Shown: in pieces, positions 29,473-36,947 of the stretch
How the letters are laid out: each line of letters opens with the position of its first letter
Numbering within the stretch: position 1 is the stretch's first letter
Virus record (IMG/VR): IMGVR_UViG_3300010430_000155
Coordinates: 1 to 41,647 of that record
DNA from: a virus
Length of the DNA: 41,647 bases
Direction: 5' to 3' (one strand)
Made by a program: the position numbers and the translations under genes
The notes under the pieces: model-generated
The model's database searches: none
Told to the model about the DNA's origin: nothing
What the model saw: only the letters and a program-made list of their open reading frames with translations

Positions 29473-29789
29473 TAGCCAGAATGTCTCGCCAAGGCGTTGC
29501 CACCTGTCGCAATAATCAAGCAGTTCTCATCAAAGTTAGTGCCTGTCAATTCCTTGATATTAAGAATAAGTACCTTCCCTGTTGTCGCTGTACCAGTTGG
29601 AGTCCATTCGTAAACGCCTAAACCCACCTCAGCAATCTCAATGAGTGGAACATCGGTAAACGCCGCACCATCTATTGATAACTGTATGTCACCTGTAGAG
29701 AAAGGCGCGGCTACCAAGCCTACACCGTTCTTAGTGACCTTGAAATAAATAGGGTCAAGAACTCCATATACCTGAAAATGAATACTCAT
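29472..29789 (-). CDS. small beta-rich virion protein, 105 aa
   Basis: MSIHFQVYGVLDPIYFKVTK, DIQLSIDGAAFTDVPLIEIA and GVYEWTPTGTATTGKVLILN fit a small immunoglobulin-like or baseplate-type sandwich that I recall from phage structural regions. It overlaps the next gene by one base. Role not known. Confidence 0.55.
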   Translation of the reverse strand: MSIHFQVYGVLDPIYFKVTKNGVGLVAAPFSTGDIQLSIDGAAFTDVPLIEIAEVGLGVYEWTPTGTATTGKVLILNIKELTGTNFDENCLIIATGGNALARHSG

Positions 29790-30218
29790 TTATTCCACCG
29801 TACACAAACTAGCGCCAAAGTCGATTGTAAAACTCTCCCCGCTTGATAAAGTAATACTTGAACCTATTGAGTAATATCCAATCAATCCATCATCAGTTGA
29901 GTTATAGATAACCGCATAAGCAAATGTCGGCATAGTACCCGTTGCAGTAACAGTCTTATCTACTGCAACAACTGTTATAATACCGGCTGTTTGTGAGGAC
30001 GTATTTTCAATATCTTCGCCACCTGCTGACCAGTCTGCATTGGCATAACTTATCTCACCTATATCAGCAAACACTGTGTCAGATCCAGGGGTAGGCGCAC
30101 TAGCTGTAAGCGTTACTTTCAACGCATCACCATCTCCAGCAGCACCATCTAGCCAGCCATCGTGGTTGCCTTGTCGTAACTGTGTTACAAAATCATCATA
30201 TTTAACTAAAGTTGCCAT
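29790..30218 (-). CDS. virion structural protein, 142 aa
   Basis: The product is rich in Thr, Ser, Gly and Asp. It begins MATLVKYDDFVTQLRQGNHD and ends with strands GYYSIGSSITLSSGESFTID. Proteins of this kind ('TDDGLIGYY' and 'SGESFTIDFG') are common in phage heads and tails. It ends directly at the next gene's start. Confidence 0.6.
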   Translation of the reverse strand: MATLVKYDDFVTQLRQGNHDGWLDGAAGDGDALKVTLTASAPTPGSDTVFADIGEISYANADWSAGGEDIENTSSQTAGIITVVAVDKTVTATGTMPTFAYAVIYNSTDDGLIGYYSIGSSITLSSGESFTIDFGASLCTVE

Positions 30219-30227
30219 ATTTATTCT

Positions 30228-30650
30228 CTATACAGTTGTACCGCTGTCTTTTAATGTTGAAGTAATTATTAGCTTATTATCGCTTTCTGCTGTTTTATAA
30301 ATAGTAATTCTATCGCCGCGTTGAGGCGTTCCTTCCAGTCTAATAACCCTGTCCTCGGTTAATTCAGTATTCCATTCCTGCAATGTGCTGTTTACTCCAT
30401 AGACAATACGCTTGCCTGCATCACCAACAATCTCGATCACTTCATCGTCAGTGTCAGGGCGCGTCCACTGGACATTCTCATCCTCATCACGGCCTCTCAG
30501 AAACTCCTGCGGGTGACGAGGCTCCCAGCAGGAATCGCAGACCATCCATCCCGTCCACTCCTTCCTTAATTGGTTGGCCTTATACTTAAAGCCACACCTG
30601 TCGCATATCGCGTTATAGCTTGATGGGTCATAATAATCAGCCCTGCCCAT
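30228..30650 (-). CDS. double zinc-finger phage protein, interrupted at its 5' end by HNH gene
   Basis: The start at 30650 (MGRADYYDPSSYNAICDRCG) has AGGTGGTGGA upstream, within the 3' end of the HNH gene. Two CXXC knuckles (CDRC at about 16-19, CDSC at about 38-41) bracket KANQLRKEWTGWMV and are followed by RHPQEFLRG, a pattern I recall from small proteins in the head-tail regions of many phages. The rest is beta-rich. A truncated copy of its first 15 codons lies on the far side of the HNH gene, showing the insertion. The longer open frame to 30752 lies within the HNH gene. Confidence 0.75.
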   Translation of the reverse strand: MGRADYYDPSSYNAICDRCGFKYKANQLRKEWTGWMVCDSCWEPRHPQEFLRGRDEDENVQWTRPDTDDEVIEIVGDAGKRIVYGVNSTLQEWNTELTEDRVIRLEGTPQRGDRITIYKTAESDNKLIITSTLKDSGTTV

Positions 30651-31263
30651 TCCACCACCTGTTACCCTTGCTTGAATTTTCAGTTCCAAACAATAATTGC
30701 ATATTATCCTCGCAGTGTAGTCCGCATACTGTTTTTCCGCGCAATGGGACAATATGATCTACATGTACATCTTTTCCTGTGCGCTTTTCTTCAATTTTTG
30801 CCAGCATGTACCATAGGCTTATATATTCATCATTAGCCCAAGACGGCTTAGCGCTTATCTTCCTTACCCTATAATCTTGCGTTCTTTTTGCATCCTTTTC
30901 TAAATTATTTCTTCTCCATTTTTGGCAGCTTATTCGAGATTTTTCAGGATTCTCATCCCTCCTTTTTTTTGCCTGCCCATTAACGCGCTCTTTATTGCTC
31001 TGCCGCCATTTCTTTCCGTTAGCCCTAAACGCCACCTTGTTATCTAAATAATATTTTTGTAGCTTTTCTTTATTTCTTTCTCTCCAAAAAGATCCCTCTA
31101 CATACGAGCATTCCTTGCATTTGTAATCAACACCTAAAGGCTTAGACTTTCTCTTATAGAACTCGGTCAAGAGCTTCTGCATACCGCATCTACAGCATAT
31201 TTGCTGCCCCTTTTCTCCTAACGCCCTTCTCTCTTCTCTTGATATTTTCATCTATATCGCGTT
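30605..31263 (-). repeat. 10-base direct repeat flanking the HNH insertion
   Basis: AACGCGATAT is found at 30614-30605 and again at 31263-31254 on the minus strand. In both places it encodes NAI of the zinc-finger protein. The 649-base interval fits one inserted unit, HNH gene plus a replacement start for the target gene. Confidence 0.7.
30637..31251 (-). CDS. HNH homing endonuclease
   Basis: This 204-residue protein has an N-terminal zinc knuckle pair (C19/C22 region and C45/C48) with LLTEFYKRKSKPLGVDYKCK, a long basic helical linker, and an HNH core, VHVDHIVPLRGKTVCGLHC (about 162-180), then EDNMQLLFGTENSSKGN. It cuts a target allele that lacks it and so spreads by homing. Its ATG follows directly on the TAG of a truncated target-gene start, without its own clear ribosome binding site, so it probably depends on re-initiation. 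Its last codons overlap the new start of the target gene. It is intact and probably active. Confidence 0.88.
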   Translation of the reverse strand: MKISREERRALGEKGQQICCRCGMQKLLTEFYKRKSKPLGVDYKCKECSYVEGSFWRERNKEKLQKYYLDNKVAFRANGKKWRQSNKERVNGQAKKRRDENPEKSRISCQKWRRNNLEKDAKRTQDYRVRKISAKPSWANDEYISLWYMLAKIEEKRTGKDVHVDHIVPLRGKTVCGLHCEDNMQLLFGTENSSKGNRWWNGQG

Positions 31264-31299
31264 GTGAGTGCCTAGTTCAAGATGGTCTGCTCTACCCAT
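31252..31299 (-). pseudogene. orphan 5' end of the zinc-finger gene (15 codons)
   Basis: ATG at 31299 opens MGRADHLELGTHNAI and then a TAG that abuts the HNH start. It matches the beginning of the zinc-finger gene at 30650 (MGRADYYDPSSYNAICDRC) in its first five and last three residues. It is most simply the original first exon-like piece cut off by the insertion. It overlaps the sulfotransferase-like gene by 8 bases. Confidence 0.7.
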
Positions 31300-31792
31300 G
31301 TCTGTGTCTCGCTAACCTGGACGCATAGAAATCCATAATCCAGTTTGGTGTATTTAATATACGATTATCAGTTATTTCAAAATCATGCGTATTTCTTTCG
31401 GTCAAAACGGGTAAATCAGTTTCCAGCTTATGATTAACCATTTCACTCATTTCATCTATTTGCCTGTTTCTAATCGGCTCATCTATGAACAAATAAAAAG
31501 GGTCATATTTATCAACAATATTAATCATATTCTTAAACTGTTGGTCAATAAGACCCTCTCTATTCCGTCTTTTGTGTGATTCGATAATTCTTACTGGATG
31601 CCTTAGTGGAACATAACAAGGATGCTTAATTTTGCATATCGTTGCGTCTGTTACATGAAAGCAGACTTTATATAACTTCTCATCACCTATATCTTCATTC
31701 CATGATAAGTGATGAAAATCTTTAAATATCTCGTCCTTTATGAGATGGGTTCCAGAGTGCATTATCGAAGGGATACATACAATATCAGCCAA
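31292..31792 (-). CDS. sulfotransferase-like protein, 166 aa
   Basis: IPSIMHSGTHLIKDEIF (about residues 7-23) has the form of the 5'-phosphosulfate loop (SGTxLL). VPLRHPVRIIESHKRR (about 61-76) has the R-P...S....R form of the 3'-phosphate motif of PAPS-dependent sulfotransferases. The order and the 50-residue gap fit, although at 166 residues the protein is short for the family (usually 250 or more). It is placed among virion genes, next to a beta-helix protein. Substrate unknown. A non-catalytic P-loop relative is possible. Confidence 0.55.
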   Translation of the reverse strand: MADIVCIPSIMHSGTHLIKDEIFKDFHHLSWNEDIGDEKLYKVCFHVTDATICKIKHPCYVPLRHPVRIIESHKRRNREGLIDQQFKNMINIVDKYDPFYLFIDEPIRNRQIDEMSEMVNHKLETDLPVLTERNTHDFEITDNRILNTPNWIMDFYASRLARHRHG

Positions 31793-31794
31793 CT

Positions 31795-32739
31795 TTATGT
31801 TGACGCTGCGTGTACTAAACCAGCGGTTTCAGTCACCACATTAACTGCGTAGTTCTCAGACATGCCAAGGTTTGCATTAATGAAAAGACCCGTAATAGCC
31901 GAAGTCTCAAGTACAGTGGCATGGTTTCTATAACAAGTACCTGAACAACCGGCAGCTAATGACACAGCACCGGCAGCCGCAGCCGTTGAGCTATTGTAGA
32001 TATTGTTATCATTTATCTGTATGCCTAACGCAGCAGTTGTCACGTTATAAATAGCCGCTGTAGAGAATTCACCCATAATGGTATTATTGGTGATTACTGA
32101 GTTATCGGCCAATGTTTCAACACCAGCAGCCGCAACGTCTGTAACTGCTGTTCCAGCAAGTGATACTTCCTGATTAACAGTGTTATTGTTAAAATAGAAA
32201 CCAGTAGCAGCAGTAGTCGTAACAATGGAAGTTAATAGCGAAGCCGCAGCAACGGTACTACCAAAGTAACAGTTTTCTACCGTGTAATTGGCACCTGAAA
32301 CAATAACGCCATCAACAACATTAGCGATTGATGATACAAGCCTGATGTTTGACGTTGACATATTACCAGCAGTAACCGTAAGTGTTGACCCAGTAGCGGA
32401 GAAAGTAAATGTTGGTGCTAAAGAACCCGCCCCTAAGCCGATAATAGCAACACCAGCTACATTCCATACTTCACCTCCCGCCGTCGCAATGGTTTCAGTG
32501 TAACCGGGCATAACCATGATGATGTCACCACGACTTGCAATACATTTTGTTAGCGCACCAGTAATGGATGCAAATGGGCGACGATATGTACCATCATTAC
32601 CATCGGAACCGCTGATACCTCCTTTAGCAAGTACCGATGAACTGTTCACCCAGAATACTTCACCCGGATGTGCTTGCTGTAGTGGGATTCCACGAATAGT
32701 TACACCACTCATGAACCCGTTTGGATAATTAGAAGACAT
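31795..32739 (-). CDS. right-handed beta-helix virion protein
   Basis: Residues about 60-314 have a pectate-lyase-like beta-helix pattern: DIIMVMPGYTETI, repeated IxxNxIxG strands (YFNNNTVNQ, VITNNTIMGEFSTAAIYNVT, GIQINDNNIYNSS). The N-terminal 50 residues (VFWVNSSSVLAKGGISGSDG) are as in head- or tail-attached phage proteins. The ATG at 32739 has GGAGGG upstream; a TTG 12 bases earlier is a poorer start. As the first gene after the capsid terminator it may be a head fibre or decoration. No catalytic site is evident. Confidence 0.7.
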   Translation of the reverse strand: MSSNYPNGFMSGVTIRGIPLQQAHPGEVFWVNSSSVLAKGGISGSDGNDGTYRRPFASITGALTKCIASRGDIIMVMPGYTETIATAGGEVWNVAGVAIIGLGAGSLAPTFTFSATGSTLTVTAGNMSTSNIRLVSSIANVVDGVIVSGANYTVENCYFGSTVAAASLLTSIVTTTAATGFYFNNNTVNQEVSLAGTAVTDVAAAGVETLADNSVITNNTIMGEFSTAAIYNVTTAALGIQINDNNIYNSSTAAAAGAVSLAAGCSGTCYRNHATVLETSAITGLFINANLGMSENYAVNVVTETAGLVHAAST

Positions 32740-32761
32740 AATTCCCTCCAAAGGAATAAGT

Positions 32762-32782
32762 CGGTTAGATATGTACTAACCG
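32762..32782 (-). promoter_or_regulatory. 7-bp hairpin in the capsid/beta-helix spacer
   Basis: CGGTTAG/CTAACCG with a 7-base loop lies just after the capsid terminator and 23 bases before the next ATG. It could process or stabilise the downstream transcript, or be an operator. Confidence 0.45.
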
Positions 32783-32789
32783 AACAAGA

Positions 32790-32815
32790 TAAAAAGAAAG
32801 GGGCCGAAGCCCCTT
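32790..32815 (-). terminator. intrinsic terminator after the major capsid gene
   Basis: On the minus strand AAGGGGC, loop TTCG and GCCCCTT (32815-32798) are followed by a run of T (TTCTTTTT). The UUCG-type tetraloop makes it very stable. It lies 23 bases after the capsid stop and would lower transcription of the downstream tail genes relative to capsid, unless Q-type antitermination reads through. Confidence 0.9.
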
Positions 32816-32837
32816 CCAAGTGACAGTCTATGCTGTC

Positions 32838-33746
32838 TTATGCACCAGTTGAAAGGTAGATTCCACGAGGATCTGCCCAACCGAATGACTCACGACCTTC
32901 AACCTTGAACTTGGCGTTCGAGGTATCGAAATCGTTATCAGCCGAAATGGAGTCAGCTTCACGTTCAAAGTGAATCATGCCATTCTCGACATCCGTCAAC
33001 AGATACCATGCGTCGGCATTAGTCAGATAGTGATTGACTGAATAACCATCGGGGATGGTACGTGTGTTAGCAAGTGCGTTGGCATCGTTATCCGCAGTAG
33101 CAACACGAAGTGCGCTATTAAGGATACGTTCAGCCTCATACTTGTTAGCCGGTGGGACGATAAGCTTGCGTGGAGTGGCCGCGATCAGAAGACCACGATC
33201 ATCCATCCAAGCTGCCATGTCAATTTCAGCCTGCTCCAAAGCAGCCTCGGACAAGTCCAAGTGTGCTGTTGGAATGTTAGACCAAGTACCACCCGCTTTA
33301 TTTGGATGAGAGGCACTACCCAGAACAACACCATCGCCGCCGGTATATCCAGAGGTGGTGGCACGGTTAAGGACGTTAGCCGCTACAGTCTCACGGGTAA
33401 TTCGCTTTGAACGACCCAGTGCTTTAGCACGGTCTTCAGCGAGTTGCATGTACAGATTGTCAGCGATTGCATTCTTGGTAATGATAAAACCAAGCTTGTA
33501 GTTCAGGTTGGTAAACCTGGTAACAAAACCCTGTTGGGCATTATCGTATGGTACGGAGCCACCTTCCGGTACTGCTGCTGCCATACCGAACCATGAAGAA
33601 CCTACGATTTCTTCATAAGCCCGTTTGGACGTACGAGTTTCGTAAATTTCCTTACACTGCTCAGAACGACGGTTATAGCTTGCGCCATACCATGTTTGTA
33701 CGCCCGGTTCGAGCGATTTGGCAAAACTGCCAGTATTAATAGGCAT
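32838..33746 (-). CDS. major capsid protein
   Basis: This 302-residue protein is the coat subunit by sequence and position. It reads MPINTGSFAKSLEPGVQTWY, an N-terminal arm with YETRTSKRAYEEIVG, a central FVTRFTNLNYKLGFIITK strand pair, NVLNRATTSGYTGGDGVVLG and a C-terminal domain with LIAATPRKLIVPPANKYEAE. These features fit HK97-fold coat proteins of the Mu-F type. It follows the scaffold and the decoration-like gene, is preceded by only 10 bases, and is followed by a terminator. Confidence 0.9.
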   Translation of the reverse strand: MPINTGSFAKSLEPGVQTWYGASYNRRSEQCKEIYETRTSKRAYEEIVGSSWFGMAAAVPEGGSVPYDNAQQGFVTRFTNLNYKLGFIITKNAIADNLYMQLAEDRAKALGRSKRITRETVAANVLNRATTSGYTGGDGVVLGSASHPNKAGGTWSNIPTAHLDLSEAALEQAEIDMAAWMDDRGLLIAATPRKLIVPPANKYEAERILNSALRVATADNDANALANTRTIPDGYSVNHYLTNADAWYLLTDVENGMIHFEREADSISADNDFDTSNAKFKVEGRESFGWADPRGIYLSTGA

Positions 33747-33756
33747 AATATTACTC

Positions 33757-34326
33757 CTATGCTATTGGGGCAGCGTACTGCTTATCGACGAAAGTAACCC
33801 AAACACGCTTGTTGGCTACTCCGGTGGCTTGATCATAACTGGGGCCAATTGGAGCCTCAACAACCATTACGTCACCATCATTTGTAAGCGCGTCACCATC
33901 AATTTCCATCTGCGAACGTCCAGTAGTGGAATTGCCATCAGTCGCAAGCAAGTCGTAAGCCTCGCCAACTACGATGTCTTCACTGTCATCGAACTGCGCT
34001 TCAAAAAGTACATCTGCTGGGGGTACATAGAAAATTCGATAATCTGCTTCAACATCAGCAGAAGTATCAAAAAATCCTTTCTCAAGATTAGCTGGGTCGA
34101 ATGGAACTTCACCGCCTTCCATAGTTACAGTACCAACACCAACACATACACCAAGACACTCACCCGCTACTGCCATTTGAACAGCAGCACCGGACGAAAG
34201 TGAAATCGGGTCGCCAATGAAAATATCGTCAGCACCGGGCAGTATTGCCCTTACCATCGAAGATATTGGTGCGCCCGATAAAGTCTTAACGGCTCTGAAC
34301 CCGTTAGGACGATCTACGTTAGCCAT
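33757..34326 (-). CDS. capsid decoration-type protein, 189 aa
   Basis: MANVDRPNGFRAVKTLSGAP and the following GADDIFIGDPISLSSGAAVQ, a beta-rich middle and a C-terminal DATGVANKRVWVTFVDK-like stretch match a group of phage head proteins that lie directly before the coat gene and often act as cement proteins. GAGGAAAATAAA precedes the ATG. Virion location is inferred from position and composition. Confidence 0.68.
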   Translation of the reverse strand: MANVDRPNGFRAVKTLSGAPISSMVRAILPGADDIFIGDPISLSSGAAVQMAVAGECLGVCVGVGTVTMEGGEVPFDPANLEKGFFDTSADVEADYRIFYVPPADVLFEAQFDDSEDIVVGEAYDLLATDGNSTTGRSQMEIDGDALTNDGDVMVVEAPIGPSYDQATGVANKRVWVTFVDKQYAAPIA

Positions 34327-34346
34327 TTTATTTTCCTCAAAAAAAG

Positions 34347-34829
34347 TTAGTCTTCAACAGCCTTGGCAAGTGAATTTGTATTCTCAACTTCGCCATAGCG
34401 GCCATCATCAGTTTTAAGCTTGCGGAATATATCTCTCTCTGTCTTGTCGATTATTTCTGCTTTTAGCTTTTTGTCTTCTTCGTGGAACTCTCTTGGCTGG
34501 CGCATTAATACGCCCTTCTTGCCCGTTCTTTTATCCACTATCACGGAATGGGCTGAACCTGTTTTCACCGCGTTTCCTCCAAGAAACTCAACATCCTGGC
34601 TCTGGTCTATTTCATAACCATAGCTTTTCAGTTCTTCTATTCTGCCGCCTTCATCGTTGGCAACGCGATAAACATAATTTTCATGATCAAAATTACCTGA
34701 AAGCGCCATTGGTCCCGCAAGCCGACTATTGGCCGAACTCCTGCGTACTCGACCTGACCTGTTAGAAGGATCAGGTTTCTTTGCTGGTCTGCCGCGCTTC
34801 TTTGGGGCTACTTTTGTTTCTTCTGTCAT
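34347..34829 (-). CDS. basic head-region protein with AT-hook-like motif
   Basis: The N-terminal 35 residues carry KKRGRPAKKPDPSNRSGRVR, an AT-hook-like GRP core flanked by lysines, suggesting DNA or RNA binding. The rest is polar and mixed helical. It lies between scaffold and decoration genes, so it could be packaged or act in assembly. I recall similar proteins at this position in other podophages, but its role is unknown. Confidence 0.6.
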   Translation of the reverse strand: MTEETKVAPKKRGRPAKKPDPSNRSGRVRRSSANSRLAGPMALSGNFDHENYVYRVANDEGGRIEELKSYGYEIDQSQDVEFLGGNAVKTGSAHSVIVDKRTGKKGVLMRQPREFHEEDKKLKAEIIDKTERDIFRKLKTDDGRYGEVENTNSLAKAVED

Positions 34830-34840
34830 CGTCTAATCCT

Positions 34841-35785
34841 CTAAAATATGTATGCTTTCAGATAATCTTCTTCAGTCATATCTGGTATTGATTCAATTAC
34901 TTCTCTTGCAACAGCCCGTTGGTCTTCAGGTAAGTCCTGCAGGGTCTTGCTCTTTTTCTGCTTGCTGACCACAGTGCGGTTTTGAGTGCTTGCTACCCGT
35001 GTCTGTCGTCTGGGCTTTTCTTGTTCGGGGAATTCCTGCTTAATCCCGTTTAATACGTGATTAAAGGTTTCTTCTGGAGGGGGGAGATGTCCATATCTAG
35101 CCTGATACTCTGTAACGTAAGTCACGCCAATCTCATCAGCTCGTGTGGTCATTTCGTAGTCCTTTCGATACCACGTATTTTTCTTTACGAAGTCGGCCTT
35201 GGCTTCCGTGTAATCATCGGCTAATTGCTCGTCTTGGTCGTCTTCTTCAGTGACGTTTGATTCAATCTGACTGTCGATCTTTTTCAGTTCTGCTACGTCA
35301 TCTGAATCCAAGTATTCAGCATTCAATAACTTGTCTTTTGCTGCCTGTAATTCGTTATTAAGTCGTTTCTTGTCATCAAGTGACTTTTGGACAATCTGCT
35401 TGCTTTGTTCGGCAAGGGATTGAATCTTTTTGTTCTGTTCGTCGATATCTCCGCGCATCAGGCTTATCTTTTTGAACAGGGGTGCGCGTTCAAGGAACTC
35501 TATGGCTGAGATTTTATGTCCAAACTTATCCTCACCATCCTCCTTCCAACCGCGCTTTGCTGCCTCTTCCTTGGCCTGATCTTCAGTTAGTTTATTCGCT
35601 AAGGCTATGGGTTGATCGCTGTTTAGGGCTTCGTCAAGATCGAAGGTTTCTTCGACTTCTTCCTCTTGCCCATCTCCTTGAATTGTTTCTTCAACCACTT
35701 CTTCAGCTTCTTCGAGGTTACTATCATCCGGTTCTCCGAGTGATTGCTGAATGTTTTGTTCGAGTGCTTCTAAATCTATTGACAT
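34841..35785 (-). CDS. scaffolding protein
   Basis: The 314-residue product is very acidic at the N-terminus (EEAEEVVEETIQGDGQEEEV), with a long helical/coiled middle (ISLMRGDIDEQNKKIQSLAE, KKIDSQIESNVTEEDD). The C-terminus is basic and helical (TLQDLPEDQRAVAREVIESI), as in P22-type scaffolds that bind coat through a C-terminal helix-turn-helix. Position between the co-chaperonin and coat genes agrees. P22 gp8 is 303 residues. Confidence 0.82.
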   Translation of the reverse strand: MSIDLEALEQNIQQSLGEPDDSNLEEAEEVVEETIQGDGQEEEVEETFDLDEALNSDQPIALANKLTEDQAKEEAAKRGWKEDGEDKFGHKISAIEFLERAPLFKKISLMRGDIDEQNKKIQSLAEQSKQIVQKSLDDKKRLNNELQAAKDKLLNAEYLDSDDVAELKKIDSQIESNVTEEDDQDEQLADDYTEAKADFVKKNTWYRKDYEMTTRADEIGVTYVTEYQARYGHLPPPEETFNHVLNGIKQEFPEQEKPRRQTRVASTQNRTVVSKQKKSKTLQDLPEDQRAVAREVIESIPDMTEEDYLKAYIF

Positions 35786-35788
35786 CTG

Positions 35789-36148
35789 TTAATCCTCTAA
35801 TACACCTAAAATATTCTCATCTGCTAACAAAAAGTAAACCTGGGGCTTGTCATCTACATAATCGTTCTCATCTAGATAGCGGTCTGCTACGTGTCGTTTG
35901 AAGTAAACATGGTCGCCTACCTCTGCCCACTTATCGCCACCAAAAGCATCCCACGCGGTCTCACCAGCGGCTACCAGAGTGCCTTTGACCCTGGCTACCT
36001 CTTCACGACTTACCTCATCCTTATTGGAATGTACGATAATTCCGCCCTCTGAAACCTTTTCAACGGGGTCTGGTTTGACAAGGACATAATGCCCGCATGG
36101 TCTTAGTGGGAGTTTGTCAATCTTCAATAACTTGCTCGGTTGGTTCAT
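35789..36148 (-). CDS. phage GroES-like co-chaperonin
   Basis: This 119-residue protein follows the GroES plan: LPLRPCGHYVLVKPDPVEKV (about 13-32), a mobile-loop region SEGGIIVHSNKD, then VKGTLVAAGETAWDAFGGDK and WAEVGDHVYFKRH, ending in a strand VYFLLADENILGV. T4 gp31 is the model: it replaces host GroES on GroEL so that the large coat protein can be folded. Its place just before scaffold and coat supports a coat-folding role. It overlaps the gene upstream by 32 bases. Confidence 0.85.
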   Translation of the reverse strand: MNQPSKLLKIDKLPLRPCGHYVLVKPDPVEKVSEGGIIVHSNKDEVSREEVARVKGTLVAAGETAWDAFGGDKWAEVGDHVYFKRHVADRYLDENDYVDDKPQVYFLLADENILGVLED

Positions 36149-36407
36149 CTTCTGTCATTTCCTCTAGTGATAATATTACGTCAGCATAAGCCTGTGCTTT
36201 GCCGAGTGCTTCTGAATTCTTCTGAATGGTTTCTTCTACTGATTCGCCGGTAAAGTCTCCGTTTACCCAGTTGTCTTTGAGGTCTTCTAATCTCTCAATC
36301 AATTGGGCTTTGTGATACTTACCGGTTCGCTGGTTTAACCAGCCTCTTGCTTGTTCTGGGGTGGGTTCTCTGGGTTCTGTTTTTGGTCTTTGAATAACTA
36401 TCTTAAT
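36117..36407 (-). CDS. hypothetical virion-region protein with apparent ATT start
   Basis: The frame is coding-like from its very start: IKIVIQRPKTEPREPTPEQA, RGWLNQRTGKYHKAQLIERL, then acidic helices to EQVIED. No ATG, GTG or TTG occurs before residue 36 (TTG at 36302). ATT at 36407 lies six bases after AGGAG, and another ATT is at 36410. With the ATT start the product has 96 residues and overlaps the upstream gene by 5 bases. A +1 ribosomal frameshift from the upstream gene is the alternative. Function unknown. Confidence 0.55.
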   Translation of the reverse strand: MKIVIQRPKTEPREPTPEQARGWLNQRTGKYHKAQLIERLEDLKDNWVNGDFTGESVEETIQKNSEALGKAQAYADVILSLEEMTEDEPTEQVIED

Positions 36408-36666
36408 AATGATCTCCTAATATTACCCTTAGAAGTAGTAATATTTCTTCGTCGTCTTGTTTTCTTCTGTCTGTTTTCTGGATAATTCCTTCGTATGTTG
36501 TGGAGCTTCCGCCGCCTATTTCCTTATCGTACTGAAAGAATATGAAAAATCCTGGACCAACAATATTTCCTTTGCTATTTCCTTCATGCTGATGACAACG
36601 CGATAACCCATCAGCAGTAACACACGTTGTATCAGCGGTTATAAACCTCGCATCTGCCGTGGTCAT
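36403..36666 (-). CDS. hypothetical protein, 87 aa
   Basis: The beginning is repetitive (TTADARFITADTTCVTADGL), then GPGFFIFFQYDKEIGGGSST and a hydrophobic C-terminus ILLLLRVILGDHY. ATG overlaps the upstream stop by one base (TAATG). No family assigned; such small proteins are usual in podophage head regions. Confidence 0.55.
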   Translation of the reverse strand: MTTADARFITADTTCVTADGLSRCHQHEGNSKGNIVGPGFFIFFQYDKEIGGGSSTTYEGIIQKTDRRKQDDEEILLLLRVILGDHY

Positions 36667-36944
36667 TAATCAACTTCAGTTCCAAGGTCTGTTATGTCGG
36701 TATTCAATGCCTGTTCAGCATCTACTTTTAATTGTTCGATAGCGTCCTGTTCTGTCTTAATGTTGTCCATAATGTAATCGTTGATTGCAGCAACCTTTAA
36801 CACTCGAATAGCAAATTGCTGGGGTGTCTCTCCAGCCTGCTTCTTACGCTGATACCAGATTTCAAAGTACGGTCTTAAATTGACATTAATAGTGATTTCA
36901 GTTGTATATGGATTTGCAGAGGGTTCTAGTCTTGGTAATGCCAT
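36666..36944 (-). CDS. hypothetical protein, 92 aa
   Basis: The product begins MALPRLEPSANPYTTEITIN, then NLRPYFEIWYQRKKQAGETP and an acidic helical end. It is placed between two structural-type genes. No motif is diagnostic. Confidence 0.55.
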   Translation of the reverse strand: MALPRLEPSANPYTTEITINVNLRPYFEIWYQRKKQAGETPQQFAIRVLKVAAINDYIMDNIKTEQDAIEQLKVDAEQALNTDITDLGTEVD

Positions 36945-36947
36945 AAT

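Noticed and set aside
30605-31299. HNH gene within a group I intron
   Set aside because: No intron core is visible, and the downstream gene has its own start and ribosome binding site. A free-standing insertion explains the data better.
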